Assembly (NCBI RefSeq): GCF_001942495.1
Contig: NZ_MKZS01000001.1
Coordinates: 6,364,614 to 6,398,947 of the forward strand
Length of the DNA stretch: 34,334 bases
Direction of reading: 5' to 3'
From: Moorena bouillonii PNG
GTDB lineage: Bacteria > Cyanobacteriota > Cyanobacteriia > Cyanobacteriales > Coleofasciculaceae
Under the pieces are notes generated by a model that worked only from the letters and a program-made list of their open reading frames with translations, was not told the origin of the DNA and did not search any database. Positions within the stretch are counted from its first letter, which is position 1, and every line of letters starts with the position of its first letter. A program made the translations under genes and the position numbers. Positions 15,168 to 23,982 of this stretch are shown in pieces.

Positions 15168-16478
15168 TTACAAAAAAATCGGCTGAAGTTGTGGGATCGG
15201 GCGAATTGTACTTTCAACTGCAATACCATTACGTAACGCTAATAGCAATCCCGCCGCCTCCATGTAGCTATTGACACGATATATCGGGTTGCCTTTAGTT
15301 TCGATTTGCAATCTTTCAGGAGTAATATCGTATTTAGTGGTATTATCTTTAACTAAGATTACCGGCACACCTTGGTCTAAAGATGCTAAGAACGGAATAT
15401 TTCCCACTGTTGTTTCTGGCATTACCACCGCCGAAACATTCTCTACGGATATCCTGGTTTCCCCTGCTGCTACGGGAGTATCAAACCTTACCGGACGGGG
15501 AGAGTTTATTAAACCATTGAGGGGCGAACAAACATAGGCACTGGAAATTAATTCTGCTCCATCCCTAGGGTCTACTAATTTACCAAATCCCGTATGTTCC
15601 CACTCCAATAATAAGGGAGCATGGGCAGCAGTAAAGGGATAAAAATTAGTGAGCATGTGGGTCATAATTGCTTCCGCACCGCCCCAAGGATTGGGGATAG
15701 ATTCCCCTCGGTAGTAAGCTTGACGGATTTTATCGTCTACTTCCAAAGTAGTCATTAAAGCCACCGCCCTAGCGGAAGAATTTTCCACCACATCTAGAGC
15801 CTTCATCAACTCGTCCATACCTTTAAATTCCCCGGAAGCATTACCATACTGGGAATAGGTACAGGCGGTTTCCACTGGGCCACCCGTTACCACTACAGGG
15901 TCGATATTAATTCCCCCTACAGCGCGCAAGCCATTGAGCGCATTAATCACATTGTTTAAAAATCGCTCATCTCTTGGCTTTTCTATAATTGCTGCAATGT
16001 TTTTGCGCTTTTCTGGAATCACTCCAATATTACCCAGGAGTAACTGACAAATCAGATTACCTTCCAGATAAAGAACATTATCCTGACCGAAATAGATATC
16101 CGACGCAGTAACGGCATTGGGATTAGTGACCAGATAGTCACAAGCGGTCGCTAACAGATTGGTACTGGGAGTAGCATCTCCGGCAAAACCACCAATTTCT
16201 GCTCTGACTCCTGTGGGAATAATACTAACTGCGACAAACGGTTGGTTAGAAACCCGTTGACGAATATTAATGTCTAGTAACGATGACCAAACCGGCTCTC
16301 TGTCTGTATCGATAAAGCTGGATTCAAAGGTGAGTGTGTCTCCTTCAACCTTGGTTAAAATCAAGCGAATGGGAACACCTGGTAAGGGAAGCGCAGCAAT
16401 TTTTTGGGAAATTTCTCTCCAGGTGCGCTGTGGGGGAGGGCATTGGATTTCAAAATCTTTGGTATAGACTTGGGTCAT
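15168..16478 (-). CDS. DUF3326-like protein of unknown function
   Basis: 436 residues beginning MTQVYTKDFEIQCPPP. I tentatively assign it to DUF3326, a family conserved in cyanobacteria with no established function; the assignment is from memory. Visible features are a Gly-rich segment IIPTGVRAEIGGFAGDA, VTGGPVETACTYSQYG, and WGGAEAIMTHML, suggestive of a nucleotide- or metabolite-binding enzyme, without a recognised catalytic motif. There is no signal peptide. It is the first gene of the 13-gene block. A copy of its last 15 codons lies directly upstream of PLP copy 1, so it was once the immediate upstream partner of the PLP gene; it may act in the same reaction sequence. Confidence 0.6.
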   Translation of the reverse strand: MTQVYTKDFEIQCPPPQRTWREISQKIAALPLPGVPIRLILTKVEGDTLTFESSFIDTDREPVWSSLLDINIRQRVSNQPFVAVSIIPTGVRAEIGGFAGDATPSTNLLATACDYLVTNPNAVTASDIYFGQDNVLYLEGNLICQLLLGNIGVIPEKRKNIAAIIEKPRDERFLNNVINALNGLRAVGGINIDPVVVTGGPVETACTYSQYGNASGEFKGMDELMKALDVVENSSARAVALMTTLEVDDKIRQAYYRGESIPNPWGGAEAIMTHMLTNFYPFTAAHAPLLLEWEHTGFGKLVDPRDGAELISSAYVCSPLNGLINSPRPVRFDTPVAAGETRISVENVSAVVMPETTVGNIPFLASLDQGVPVILVKDNTTKYDITPERLQIETKGNPIYRVNSYMEAAGLLLALRNGIAVESTIRPIPQLQPIFL

Positions 16479-16980
16479 TCTCTGTATTTACTTACTAACA
16501 ACTTATTCAGCCAACGGGATGAGTTTTACACTAATCATCGACTGCCTTACGAGCTAACAACTCAGTAGGTCTAATTTCCAGAGATTCAGCAAGGGCGAAA
16601 ACCTAGAGTAATCCATCTTTGATCGTTCATTTCCTTGCCTCCTAAGTTTTCCACTTAGCCATAGTATCGTAAGAATTACTTTTCATGGTATAAAAAAATG
16701 TTAAATTTTGTTAAAAGCCCAGTATAGACCGGGATCCATCGCTTTTGTGATAATGGTTTCGTCAATTTTTATTCCCTGCTGCTGCTGCTGCGAATTTTAC
16801 AGAGCCAAAGTTTCCGACTTCTGCACTAATTAAAAATTGCTTATATATTGTTAACTATATCTATAATTGGTGATAAATTTTATAGCATAGCATCTTTTTT
16901 GAAGGAAACCGGGACTAGGGAATTGAAAAAAATAGTTTGTACCTCATTACTATGAGAAACGCTATAATTAATAATTAATC
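16479..16980. other. Intergenic region upstream of the 13-gene block
   Basis: About 500 bases between the start of the DUF3326-like gene (minus) and the stop of the lipid-A-synthase-related gene (minus). It must hold the promoter of the block, but no convincing -35/-10 pair or operator stands out. It holds a short CTG repeat (CTGCTGCTGCTGCTG near 16778-16793), an AT-rich stretch at 16800-16880 and the MITE-like element at 16881-16966. No coding frame is supported. Confidence 0.6.
16881..16966. mobile_element. MITE-like element, 86 bp
   Basis: Left end TATAGC (16881-16886) followed by a degenerate TGAAGGAA. Right end GTACCTCA (16939-16946) followed by GCTATA at 16961-16966, start-to-start distance exactly 22, as in the other copies. 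The interior has no coding capacity. The left inner motif is weaker than the right. Confidence 0.5.
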
Positions 16981-16981
16981 C

Positions 16982-18253
16982 TTAAGAATTAATCTTTTCC
17001 ATTAAACACTTAGCAATCCGAGCTGCTGCCCCTGGTTGACCAAGGCGTCGCTGACCATTTTCTGCTATTAGCTGTAACTTGTCTGGGTTCTGCAATAACT
17101 GTTGGGCTATGCTTGCTACAAATTCTGGTTGCTGTGCTATTACTAACGATGGACCTAACAAGCGAGTTTGGGCTTCGGCAAAAGCAGGGGTATATTGGGG
17201 ACCAACTCCTGGCATGGCAATGGCTGGTTTTCCTAACCCGACAAATTGCTCTGTGGCTGTGCCTGCCATGGCGATACAGAAATCCCCTTGGAGCAGGCAG
17301 AGGTTATAGTCGTTCTGGGTTAAAATCAGAGTGCCATTTTGCTTGGTAAAGGCCAAAGCTTGTTTGTCCTTGAGCTGGAGATTGAATGGATGGGATGCCA
17401 GGGTGACCTCACTCCAACTATGAGCGACTAAAACCTCCCGTAAAGGATCTTGGCTTAATCCTGGAGCAATGGCAGCGAGAAATAAAAGCGATCGCGAAGC
17501 AAAAGTATCCAGTAACCCTGATGCTGCCAAGATGATTTGATGCCAATTGTGATAAGCCTCGGGTATTCTCGAACCCGGTAGTAAGGTAATGGTTAGGGTA
17601 CGCTTAGTTTCCTTCAATTCTGCATCTTTGTCATAAACCATCGGTGCTGGATAGTTTGGATAAATCCCATCCATCATCGGATTACCCAGATCAAAAGCTG
17701 GGATAGACCACTGCTTCAAGATCTCTGTGGTCAGGGTATCTCTAGGAAAAACCCCTAAGCAACGGCGATTAGACATCAGCCAACGCTCCCAAGGCAAATA
17801 AACCGAGCCTGACCACCCTTCCCAACGGGGTCGATTGGCTAACCATCCCGATTCATCCCGCAAATAGTATTCGGATTTGGCAGTACCAACAAAGCCATAG
17901 GGTAAACCACTCCACCAGGCAAACAACAGTGGTACGATATCTCCTACTGCTAGGATAAAGTCCCCTGATTTAGCCCAACGGCGAATTGCTTTTAATTGGG
18001 ACCAAATCAATTGCACTAAGCCTCCCTGCACATCACGCCACACTTGCTGTTGGGACATATAGATAAATCCACCCGATGGCATCTGCTCAACGGAGCCGAT
18101 AATGGGGATATCTAATGGCACATAAGCCTTTCCTTGCCCAACTAAGGGTAACGCGGCTAGTTCTGGACAAGTCGAGTAATGTTGTAATTCCTGTAGAATC
18201 TCGACAGCAATCACATCCTCTCCATGACCATTGCTCAGGCATAGTAAACGCAT
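16982..18253 (-). CDS. Lipid-A-disaccharide-synthase-related protein
   Basis: 423 residues. It begins MRLLCLSNGHGEDVIA and contains VGDIVPLLFAWWSGLPYGFVG and ITLLPGSRIPEAYHN, and near the end AMAGTATEQFVGLGKPAIAMPG, the acceptor/donor-site pattern of GT-B glycosyltransferases related to LpxB. It matches the cyanobacterial 'lipid-A-disaccharide synthase-related' family (TIGR03492 in memory), whose substrate is not established. It is distinct from the true lpxB at 26003-27235. It is isolated by repeat-rich intergenic regions on both sides, so it is probably monocistronic. Confidence 0.8.
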   Translation of the reverse strand: MRLLCLSNGHGEDVIAVEILQELQHYSTCPELAALPLVGQGKAYVPLDIPIIGSVEQMPSGGFIYMSQQQVWRDVQGGLVQLIWSQLKAIRRWAKSGDFILAVGDIVPLLFAWWSGLPYGFVGTAKSEYYLRDESGWLANRPRWEGWSGSVYLPWERWLMSNRRCLGVFPRDTLTTEILKQWSIPAFDLGNPMMDGIYPNYPAPMVYDKDAELKETKRTLTITLLPGSRIPEAYHNWHQIILAASGLLDTFASRSLLFLAAIAPGLSQDPLREVLVAHSWSEVTLASHPFNLQLKDKQALAFTKQNGTLILTQNDYNLCLLQGDFCIAMAGTATEQFVGLGKPAIAMPGVGPQYTPAFAEAQTRLLGPSLVIAQQPEFVASIAQQLLQNPDKLQLIAENGQRRLGQPGAAARIAKCLMEKINS

Positions 18254-18289
18254 AGTTATTCAGGTTTTAAGATAACTAGGACTTGGGTC

Positions 18290-18440
18290 GGTTGAAGGTT
18301 TAAGGTTGAAGGTTGAAGGTTTAAGGTTGAAGGTTTAAGGTTGAAGGTTGAAGGTTGAACGCGATGGACTTCGTCTCGCTTTGCTGCGAAGCGCGTAGCC
18401 TTTTGGCCAAGGTTCGAGGTTCAAGGTTCGAGGTTCAAGG
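18290..18440. repeat. STRR tract (ggttgaa/ggtttaa/ggttcga)n with GC-rich insert
   Basis: Heptamers GGTTGAA and GGTTTAA run to about 18358, then a GC-rich block (18360-18412) containing CTTCGTC/GCTGCGAAGCGCG and CTTTTGGCCAAGG, then further GGTTCGA/GGTTCAA heptamers. The GC-rich block appears to have landed inside the heptamer tract and is related to the dispersed GC modules. Confidence 0.8.
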
Positions 18441-18875
18441 CAATAATGTATAGGGTTTATCATAGTAATGATGTACAATTTTGGAGATGCCGCACTTTAT
18501 TTTTAAAGATTTAATAAAATAATTAGTATAATCTTACTTAGATTTAAGATAATGTTTTTTTATATCAAAAATTTCAAGCATAACTAGTAATTAATAAGCG
18601 CGGTTTTATACACACTCTGTTCGGTAAATAACGATTTTTATTATTACTATAATAACTGGTTATCGGGTTGATTATGTCATCACTAAATGTTGATAAAAAT
18701 CACCGTAATTAATTACTATATAGTCTTACACAGTTAAAGTGTACTAAATATTACTGTTCTAAAACTGTATCGGTTTTCTCTGGGTGATCTGACGGTTAAG
18801 GGTTGGGGCTTGATAGTTACTTGATAGTTAACTGTTATACTTAAAAGTTGGTTGATTTTTACTTACGTATCTTAT
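18441..18875. other. Intergenic region upstream of deoC
   Basis: About 435 AT-rich bases. The only structure I can support is an orphan MITE end at 18449-18476: TATAGG followed by TGATGTAC at the family's spacing, in left-end orientation and differing from the consensus at two positions. No partner right end was found downstream. No convincing gene or promoter seen. Confidence 0.5.
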
Positions 18876-19562
18876 ATGGCAATGGATATAGACTATCCAG
18901 ACATTGATATTGCTCCCCTAATCGACCATGCCCTGCTTATTCCCACGGCTACACCAGAGCAGGTGGAAAAATGGTGTCAAGAGGCAGACCAATATAAGTT
19001 TGCTACAGTGTGTGTCCCGCCAGTTTACGTTAAACAAGCGGCTGAACTCCTCCACAGTAGAGTACCAAAGGTTTGTACTGTCATTGGTTTTCCGATCGGT
19101 GCTACAACACCCACTGCTAAGCTTTACGAAGCCCAAGAGGCAGTGGAAAATGGAGCGACAGAGCTAGATGTAATGATTCACCTCGGTGCTTTGAAAGTGG
19201 GTAAAACAGAGGAACTTTACCAAGAAATTGCCCAAATCTGTGAAGAAACGGGTAAAACTGTCAAAGTAATCTTGGAAACTACTGTGCTGAGTGATACGGA
19301 AAAACGTCTTGCTGCGGAAATCTGTATGGATGCTGGGGCGCAATTTATCAAAACCAGCACTGGCTGGAATGGTGGTGCCACAGTTGATGATGTCCAATTG
19401 TTGAAAAAAGTCACCAAGGGGCAAGTTGGAATCAAGGCATCAGGAGGTATCCGAACCATCGAGCAAGCTTTCGATTTAGTCATTGCTGGAGCAACCAGGC
19501 TAGGCACCTCTCGTGGTCCTGACTTGCTGCGACAACGGGATAACCTAGAGATTAAAAATTAA
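18876..19562 (+). CDS. deoC: Deoxyribose-phosphate aldolase
   Basis: 228 residues from ATG at 18876 (a second ATG two codons later is equally possible; the frame opens earlier only via TTG at 18852). The class I aldolase catalytic set is present: Asp98 in ELDVMIHLG, Schiff-base Lys159 in FIKTSTGW, and Lys187 in GIKASGGI. DeoC cleaves 2-deoxyribose-5-phosphate to glyceraldehyde-3-phosphate and acetaldehyde in deoxynucleoside catabolism. The last codons (IKN-stop) are supplied by the first unit of a heptamer tract, so the C-terminus has been set by repeat expansion. It is followed by recO on the same strand after about 390 bases. Confidence 0.95.
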   Translation: MAMDIDYPDIDIAPLIDHALLIPTATPEQVEKWCQEADQYKFATVCVPPVYVKQAAELLHSRVPKVCTVIGFPIGATTPTAKLYEAQEAVENGATELDVMIHLGALKVGKTEELYQEIAQICEETGKTVKVILETTVLSDTEKRLAAEICMDAGAQFIKTSTGWNGGATVDDVQLLKKVTKGQVGIKASGGIRTIEQAFDLVIAGATRLGTSRGPDLLRQRDNLEIKN

Positions 19563-19608
19563 AAATTAAAAATTAAAAATTAAAAATTAAAAATTAAAAA
19601 TTAAAAAT
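19550..19608. repeat. Heptamer tract (attaaaa)n overlapping the deoC stop
   Basis: About eight copies of ATTAAAA. The deoC stop codon lies in the second unit. Another 7-bp-period tract, AT-rich rather than GC-rich. Confidence 0.9.
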
Positions 19609-19648
19609 AGGAAATTGAAACTTAAAAAGTTAGCATATGCGCACTTAT

Positions 19649-19711
19649 CACAGGCTAGAAGCCTGTGCCACGCACGCTAGGGGAACAGCCCCAGGCCAAC
19701 GGCTGAATACT
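19649..19711. repeat. Hairpin and dispersed repeat downstream of deoC
   Basis: A perfect hairpin CACAGGCT-AGA-AGCCTGTG occupies 19649-19667, followed by GCCACGCACGCTAGGGGAAC and a GGGGCTGTTC-type arm; the latter resembles the GC-rich module core. No T-tract follows, so it looks like a repeat element rather than a classical terminator, though it could stop deoC transcription. Confidence 0.6.
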
Positions 19712-19761
19712 GATAGCTGATAGCTGACATAAAAAACAACAAATTAACAAGTAAACCTTGC

Positions 19762-19954
19762 TCTATTTATTGTTAGCCTAATGAGGTACAAATAAAGGTT
19801 TGTCCTTTTCCCTATTATCTCTTCCGTGTTTCCGATTCCCGATTCCCGATTCCCGATTCCCGATTCCCGATTCCCGATTCCCGATTCCCTGTTCCCTGTT
19901 CCCTGTTCCCTAAAACCAAAAAATTTGTACCTCACAAAATTGAAAAACGCTATA
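19762..19954. mobile_element. MITE-like element with internal heptamers, abutting recO
   Basis: Right end: GTACCTCA at 19927 and GCTATA at 19949, exactly 22 apart. Left inner motif TGAGGTAC at 19782-19789 is intact but the outer TATAGC position (19762-19767) is decayed. The interior is filled with STRR heptamers. The right end touches the recO start codon at 19955, so GCTATA directly precedes the ATG. Confidence 0.5.
19833..19911. repeat. STRR tracts (gattccc)n and (gttccct)n
   Basis: About eight GATTCCC units followed by three to four GTTCCCT units. The tract is open in the recO frame and extends that frame upstream with a periodic peptide, which is an artefact of the repeat. Confidence 0.9.
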
Positions 19955-20890
19955 ATGAGTCAAACCTACAAAGCCACTGGAATTAATCTCAAAAGTATAC
20001 CGCTGGGGGAAGCGGACAGGTTGCTGACAATTTTAACTAGGGAGTTTGGTCTGATTCGGGTAGTGGCACCAGGGGCAAGGAAGCAGAAATCGAAATTAGG
20101 TGGTAGGAGTGGCTTGTTTGTGGTCAATCAACTACTGCTGGCAAAAGGGCGATCGCTAGATAAAATTATCCAAGCAGAAACTACAGAATCCTACCCAGGA
20201 TTGAGTCAAGATCTCAGTAAACTGGCAGCTAGCCAGTATCTGGCAGAATTAGTTCTGTGTCATGCTTTGAGTGAGCAGCCTCAGGAAGAACTCTACGAAC
20301 TACTTAATGAACATCTACGGCGTCTGGAGCAGTTACCTAAAATTACAGCTAATCCATCAGGGTTGTCTTTAGTTTTAGCCCATTTGTCCCATGGTGTCTT
20401 TCACCTGCTTGCCCTGGCCGGAATTGCACCTCAAGTACAATTGTGTTGTATCACACAACACAGTTTAAGACCAGATTTAACTGACCCGAATTGGCGGGTT
20501 GGTTTTAGTGTAGAAGCTGGTGGAACTATTAGTTTAGTCAGTAATCAGTCCAATCGGAACCATTTACCGAATCAAACTATTCCAAATCAAGCACAGAGCT
20601 TGAGTGAAACCATTGACAACCCTGATACTGATATCATCCTACCCCCTCCTCCACGAGTAAATCATAAGCTGAATGCTCTGGAGTTAACTCTGCTTCAACA
20701 ACTGGCAGCTGCTGAATTACCTCAGCTGAGTACACTATTAAAAGACCAATTGGCAGGGTCGAAAGCGGCTGAGTCTGTAGATTCACTCTGGGTGAAGCTG
20801 GAGCGAATTTTGCGAGACTACGCTCAGTATCACTTTGGTCGCTCAATTCGTTCAGCGGCTTTAGTAGATTCGTTGTCGTCTGTTAATTAA
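19955..20890 (+). CDS. recO: DNA repair protein RecO
   Basis: 311 residues from ATG at 19955 ([14 protein letters not shown]), the conserved RecO beginning; 43 further in-frame upstream codons are heptamer repeat and are excluded. The N-terminal OB-fold contains [15 protein letters not shown] and [14 protein letters not shown], both hallmark RecO motifs. The helical C-terminal domain is interrupted by a variable Asn/Pro/Gln-rich segment around residues 190-225. RecO loads RecA with RecF/RecR at gaps and anneals strands. Its start abuts a MITE end, so its 5' leader is repeat-derived and there is no clear ribosome-binding site. MFS gene follows after 66 bp. Confidence 0.93.
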   Translation: MSQTYKATGINLKSIPLGEADRLLTILTREFGLIRVVAPGARKQKSKLGGRSGLFVVNQLLLAKGRSLDKIIQAETTESYPGLSQDLSKLAASQYLAELVLCHALSEQPQEELYELLNEHLRRLEQLPKITANPSGLSLVLAHLSHGVFHLLALAGIAPQVQLCCITQHSLRPDLTDPNWRVGFSVEAGGTISLVSNQSNRNHLPNQTIPNQAQSLSETIDNPDTDIILPPPPRVNHKLNALELTLLQQLAAAELPQLSTLLKDQLAGSKAAESVDSLWVKLERILRDYAQYHFGRSIRSAALVDSLSSVN

Positions 20891-20956
20891 TACTAATAAT
20901 GACTATCGAAAAAAGTTGTTACTGATAATAAAAAAGCCTAACCTAAAAAAGCCAGA

Positions 20957-22393
20957 ATGCAATCATCGGAGACTGGAAAAAACCAAAAACACTCCCCAGA
21001 CCCCACGTCTGATTTCACCAAGTCTGATTTGGTGGCAAACCCCTCATCGAGCAGTGATGATCTAAGGGATCAGGAACTGGATTCATCACCGGATAAAGGA
21101 TTTATACCAGTTCTAAAAAATTCCAACTTCTTAGCCCTATGGAGTGGTCAAGTCTTCTCTCAGCTAGCAGACAAGGTTTATCTGGTGTTAATGATTGCCT
21201 TGATAACCAGTCGCTTTCAAGATGCTGATCAAACTATCAGTGGCTGGGTATCAGCGGTGATGATTGCCTTTACCATCCCAGCCGTTCTATTTGGTTCCTT
21301 GGCTGGGGTCTATGTGGATCGGTGGTCAAAAAAAGATGTGCTGGTACTAACCAATCTGTTGCGAGGGGCACTGGTGTTGTTAGTGCCTGGGTTATTGTCT
21401 TTAACTGAAGGCTCGACATCACTCTCCAATCTGCCACTAGGCTTTTACGTCTTATTAGTGATTACGTTTCTAGTCTCTACCCTGACCCAATTTTTTGCCC
21501 CAGCAGAACAAGCGGTAATTCCCTTGATTGTGAAATCGCAGCACCTACTGTCGGCTAACTCCCTATATACTACAACCATGATGGCTTCCTTAATCATTGG
21601 TTTTGCGGTGGGTGAACCGTTGTTAGCCTTAGCGGATAGGTTGGGAGCTCAGCTACATTTCGGGAAAGAAGTTTTGGTAGGAGGGTCTTATGCGATCGCA
21701 GGATTAGTATTGTTGTTACTGAGAACAGGAGAAAATCGGGCAAAGTCTAAGGCTGAGCAACCTCATGTGTGGGCAGACATTGCCGATGGTTTGCGTTACG
21801 TACAACACAATCGAAGTGTCCGCAATGCTATGATTCAGCAAGTTATCCTGTTTTCCGTTTTTGCTGCTTTAGCGGTTCTGGCGGTAAGACTCGCGGAAAA
21901 CCTCCCTGGGATCACAGCTGCCCAGTTTGGCTTCTTGTTAGCAGCAGGTGGGATTGGGATGGGGATTAGTGCAGCAATCCTAGGAAACTGGTTTGATGAC
22001 ACCTCCCATGTCAATTTAAGTCTGTCTGGTTCTGTGGGTATGGGAGTAGCCTTAGTAGGGTTGTCCTTATTCACTAATAATCTCTGGCTGGCTTTACTCA
22101 TGACTATGGTATTGGGGGGGTTTGGGGCTTTGGTCGGTATCCCGATGCAGACTACCATCCAGGCAGAAACACCAGAAGAGATGCGGGGCAAAGTTTTCGG
22201 ACTACAAAACAATGCTATTAATATCGCCTTGAGTTTACCATTAGCCCTAGCGGGGATCGCAGAAACTTGGTTGGGTTTACAACTTGTATTTCTTGGTTTA
22301 GCAGCACTTGTGTTCTTAGGTGGGTTCTTAAACTGGTATATTTCCGGTAATAGATTAAATAATTTAAATAAACCTCATAATATAGAGACTTAA
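20957..22393 (+). CDS. MFS transporter
   Basis: 478 residues. A hydrophilic, Ser/Asp-rich N-terminal tail of about 50 residues precedes roughly 12 hydrophobic segments beginning at NFLALWSGQVFSQLADKVY. The loop motif GVYVDRWSKKDVL matches the MFS motif A region (G-x-x-x-D-R-x-x-R/K). It resembles the MFS_3/enterobactin-exporter-like branch common in cyanobacteria. The substrate is unknown. The glycosyltransferase gene starts 12 bases after its stop, so the two are probably co-transcribed. Confidence 0.85.
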   Translation: MQSSETGKNQKHSPDPTSDFTKSDLVANPSSSSDDLRDQELDSSPDKGFIPVLKNSNFLALWSGQVFSQLADKVYLVLMIALITSRFQDADQTISGWVSAVMIAFTIPAVLFGSLAGVYVDRWSKKDVLVLTNLLRGALVLLVPGLLSLTEGSTSLSNLPLGFYVLLVITFLVSTLTQFFAPAEQAVIPLIVKSQHLLSANSLYTTTMMASLIIGFAVGEPLLALADRLGAQLHFGKEVLVGGSYAIAGLVLLLLRTGENRAKSKAEQPHVWADIADGLRYVQHNRSVRNAMIQQVILFSVFAALAVLAVRLAENLPGITAAQFGFLLAAGGIGMGISAAILGNWFDDTSHVNLSLSGSVGMGVALVGLSLFTNNLWLALLMTMVLGGFGALVGIPMQTTIQAETPEEMRGKVFGLQNNAINIALSLPLALAGIAETWLGLQLVFLGLAALVFLGGFLNWYISGNRLNNLNKPHNIET

Positions 22394-22405
22394 CTACCAA
22401 CCGGA

Positions 22406-23563
22406 ATGCATATCGCCTGGCTCGGAAAAAAATCCCCTTTTTGTGGTAACGTCACCTACACTCGAGAAGTCACCAATGCTCTGCTAGACCGGAGCTACCA
22501 GGTCAGTTTCCTCCACTTTGCCCAAGAAGAAGAGGACCGGACTTGGTGGGGTTGTCAGGAGGTACCACTGCCTTGCTTGTACAAGTCTCAGATGTATACC
22601 ATTCCAACCCTAACCGCCAGTAAGGTTTTGAAGCGATCGCTACAGGAGCTCAAACCTGATCTGGTCCATGCTTCCTTAACTTTATCTCCTTTAGACTTCC
22701 TGTTACCGGAAATCTGTACCGAACTCAATTTACCCTTAGTGGCGACCTTCCATCCGCCCTTTGATGGTAAACGACGCAATTTGCAATCGGGAACCCAATT
22801 GCTGACCTATCAAGTTTATGCGCCGTTTCTCGCCCACTACGACCGAGTGATTATCTTTTCTCAACTCCAACGGGATGTCCTAATCCGGGTTGGGGTTCCT
22901 GATCACAAGCTAGCAGTGATTCCCAATGGAGTTGATGTCCAGAAATATTCTCCAGGATACTCCCAGTTTACCTCTGACTTGACATCCGAGTTCAAAGCGG
23001 AACGCCTGTTTGTTTATCAAGGCCGCATTGCTACGGAAAAAAATGTGGAAGCGCTGCTGCGAGCGTGGAAACAATGTAACCTGGGTGAATCCAGTAAGCT
23101 AGTGATTGCTGGTGATGGACCGTTATTAGCTTCATTGAAACCATTTTATGGGGAAGAACACAATATCATTTGGCTAGGATTTGTGGCTTCCGAGCAACAA
23201 CGGATTGAGATTTTGCGGGCAGCGGATGTGTTTATTTTACCTTCTCTATTGGAAGGGCTGTCCTTATCATTACTGGAAGCCATGGCTTGTGGTGTGGCTT
23301 GTGTAGCCACAGATGCTGGAGCTGATGGGGAAGTGTTAGAGGATGGTGCTGGGGTAATTCTCAATACCCATGGGGTGACATCCCAACTGAAAACCCTATT
23401 GCCCCTATTGCGTGACCACAGAGACTGGACTACTTTGCTGGGTCAGAAAGCTAGGGCAAGGGTTCTAGAGCGCTATACCTTAAGTGGGAATATTACTCAG
23501 CTCGAAAGGCTTTATGAAGAGGTTGTAAAAATTAGGCTTGTGCAATTGAGTCGTCGTGCTTAG
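22406..23563 (+). CDS. GT4-family glycosyltransferase
   Basis: 385 residues with GT-B architecture. The C-terminal domain contains FVYQGRIATEKNVEALLRAW and VIAGDGPLLASL, and the E-x7-E nucleotide-sugar motif at Glu283 and Glu291 in LLEGLSLSLLEAMACG. PNGVD near residue 173 is typical of GT4. No signal peptide or membrane segment. It shares a probable transcript with the MFS gene upstream. The acceptor cannot be told from sequence; a lipid or envelope glycan is possible. Confidence 0.9.
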   Translation: MHIAWLGKKSPFCGNVTYTREVTNALLDRSYQVSFLHFAQEEEDRTWWGCQEVPLPCLYKSQMYTIPTLTASKVLKRSLQELKPDLVHASLTLSPLDFLLPEICTELNLPLVATFHPPFDGKRRNLQSGTQLLTYQVYAPFLAHYDRVIIFSQLQRDVLIRVGVPDHKLAVIPNGVDVQKYSPGYSQFTSDLTSEFKAERLFVYQGRIATEKNVEALLRAWKQCNLGESSKLVIAGDGPLLASLKPFYGEEHNIIWLGFVASEQQRIEILRAADVFILPSLLEGLSLSLLEAMACGVACVATDAGADGEVLEDGAGVILNTHGVTSQLKTLLPLLRDHRDWTTLLGQKARARVLERYTLSGNITQLERLYEEVVKIRLVQLSRRA

Positions 23564-23982
23564 TCTTAGTTTTTTTGTTGTTTGGGAATTTACCCTCATG
23601 CTCAGTTGCCCTTATGGTGAAGAGGGTATACAAACTTAATCTACTCCTCAATAACTTACGCACTCAGTCCTGTTTATAACTTAGAACCTACCCATAAGAG
23701 CTGAGTATTTCGAGTTTTGAAGGTTTCTTGCTACCCTTTGAGGAATAAGAAAGATATGCTTTACCGAAAAATTTGGGTTTAAAGCCCCGTCCTTCTAGGA
23801 GACGAAACCTGTTTATTGTGGAGCCTTATAACAATAGCCTTAACCCTTTTCTGCATAACCTGCCGACCATAAAGGCTCCACTATCTTACGGGAACTTTAA
23901 CGGACGGCTTTTTTTTTGGAGAATATTTCGAAATTTTTATATTAAATGATGTAGAATAAAATAGAATGTGAGGTCGATACCG
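23564..23982. other. Intergenic region and left end of second tnpB element
   Basis: No gene seen. It contains the inferred left-end hairpin (23776-23809: GGTTT...AAACC outer and CGTC...GACG inner arms) and a second inverted repeat 23818-23881 (GTGGAGCCTTAT and ATAAAGGCTCCAC with a 40-base loop). The stretch 23564-23775 shows nothing I can name. Confidence 0.6.

Noticed and set aside
16982-18253. Second functional lpxB
   Set aside because: The protein lacks the TGEVSGD start and other LpxB hallmarks seen in the gene at 26003-27235; it fits the separate LpxB-related family.
18737-18770. Right-end partner for the orphan MITE end at 18449
   Set aside because: GTACTAAA followed by AACTGT at about the right distance matches too few positions to claim.
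19826-19954. Longer RecO with a 43-residue periodic N-terminus
   Set aside because: The extension is translated heptamer repeat; the conserved RecO N-terminus begins at the ATG at 19955.
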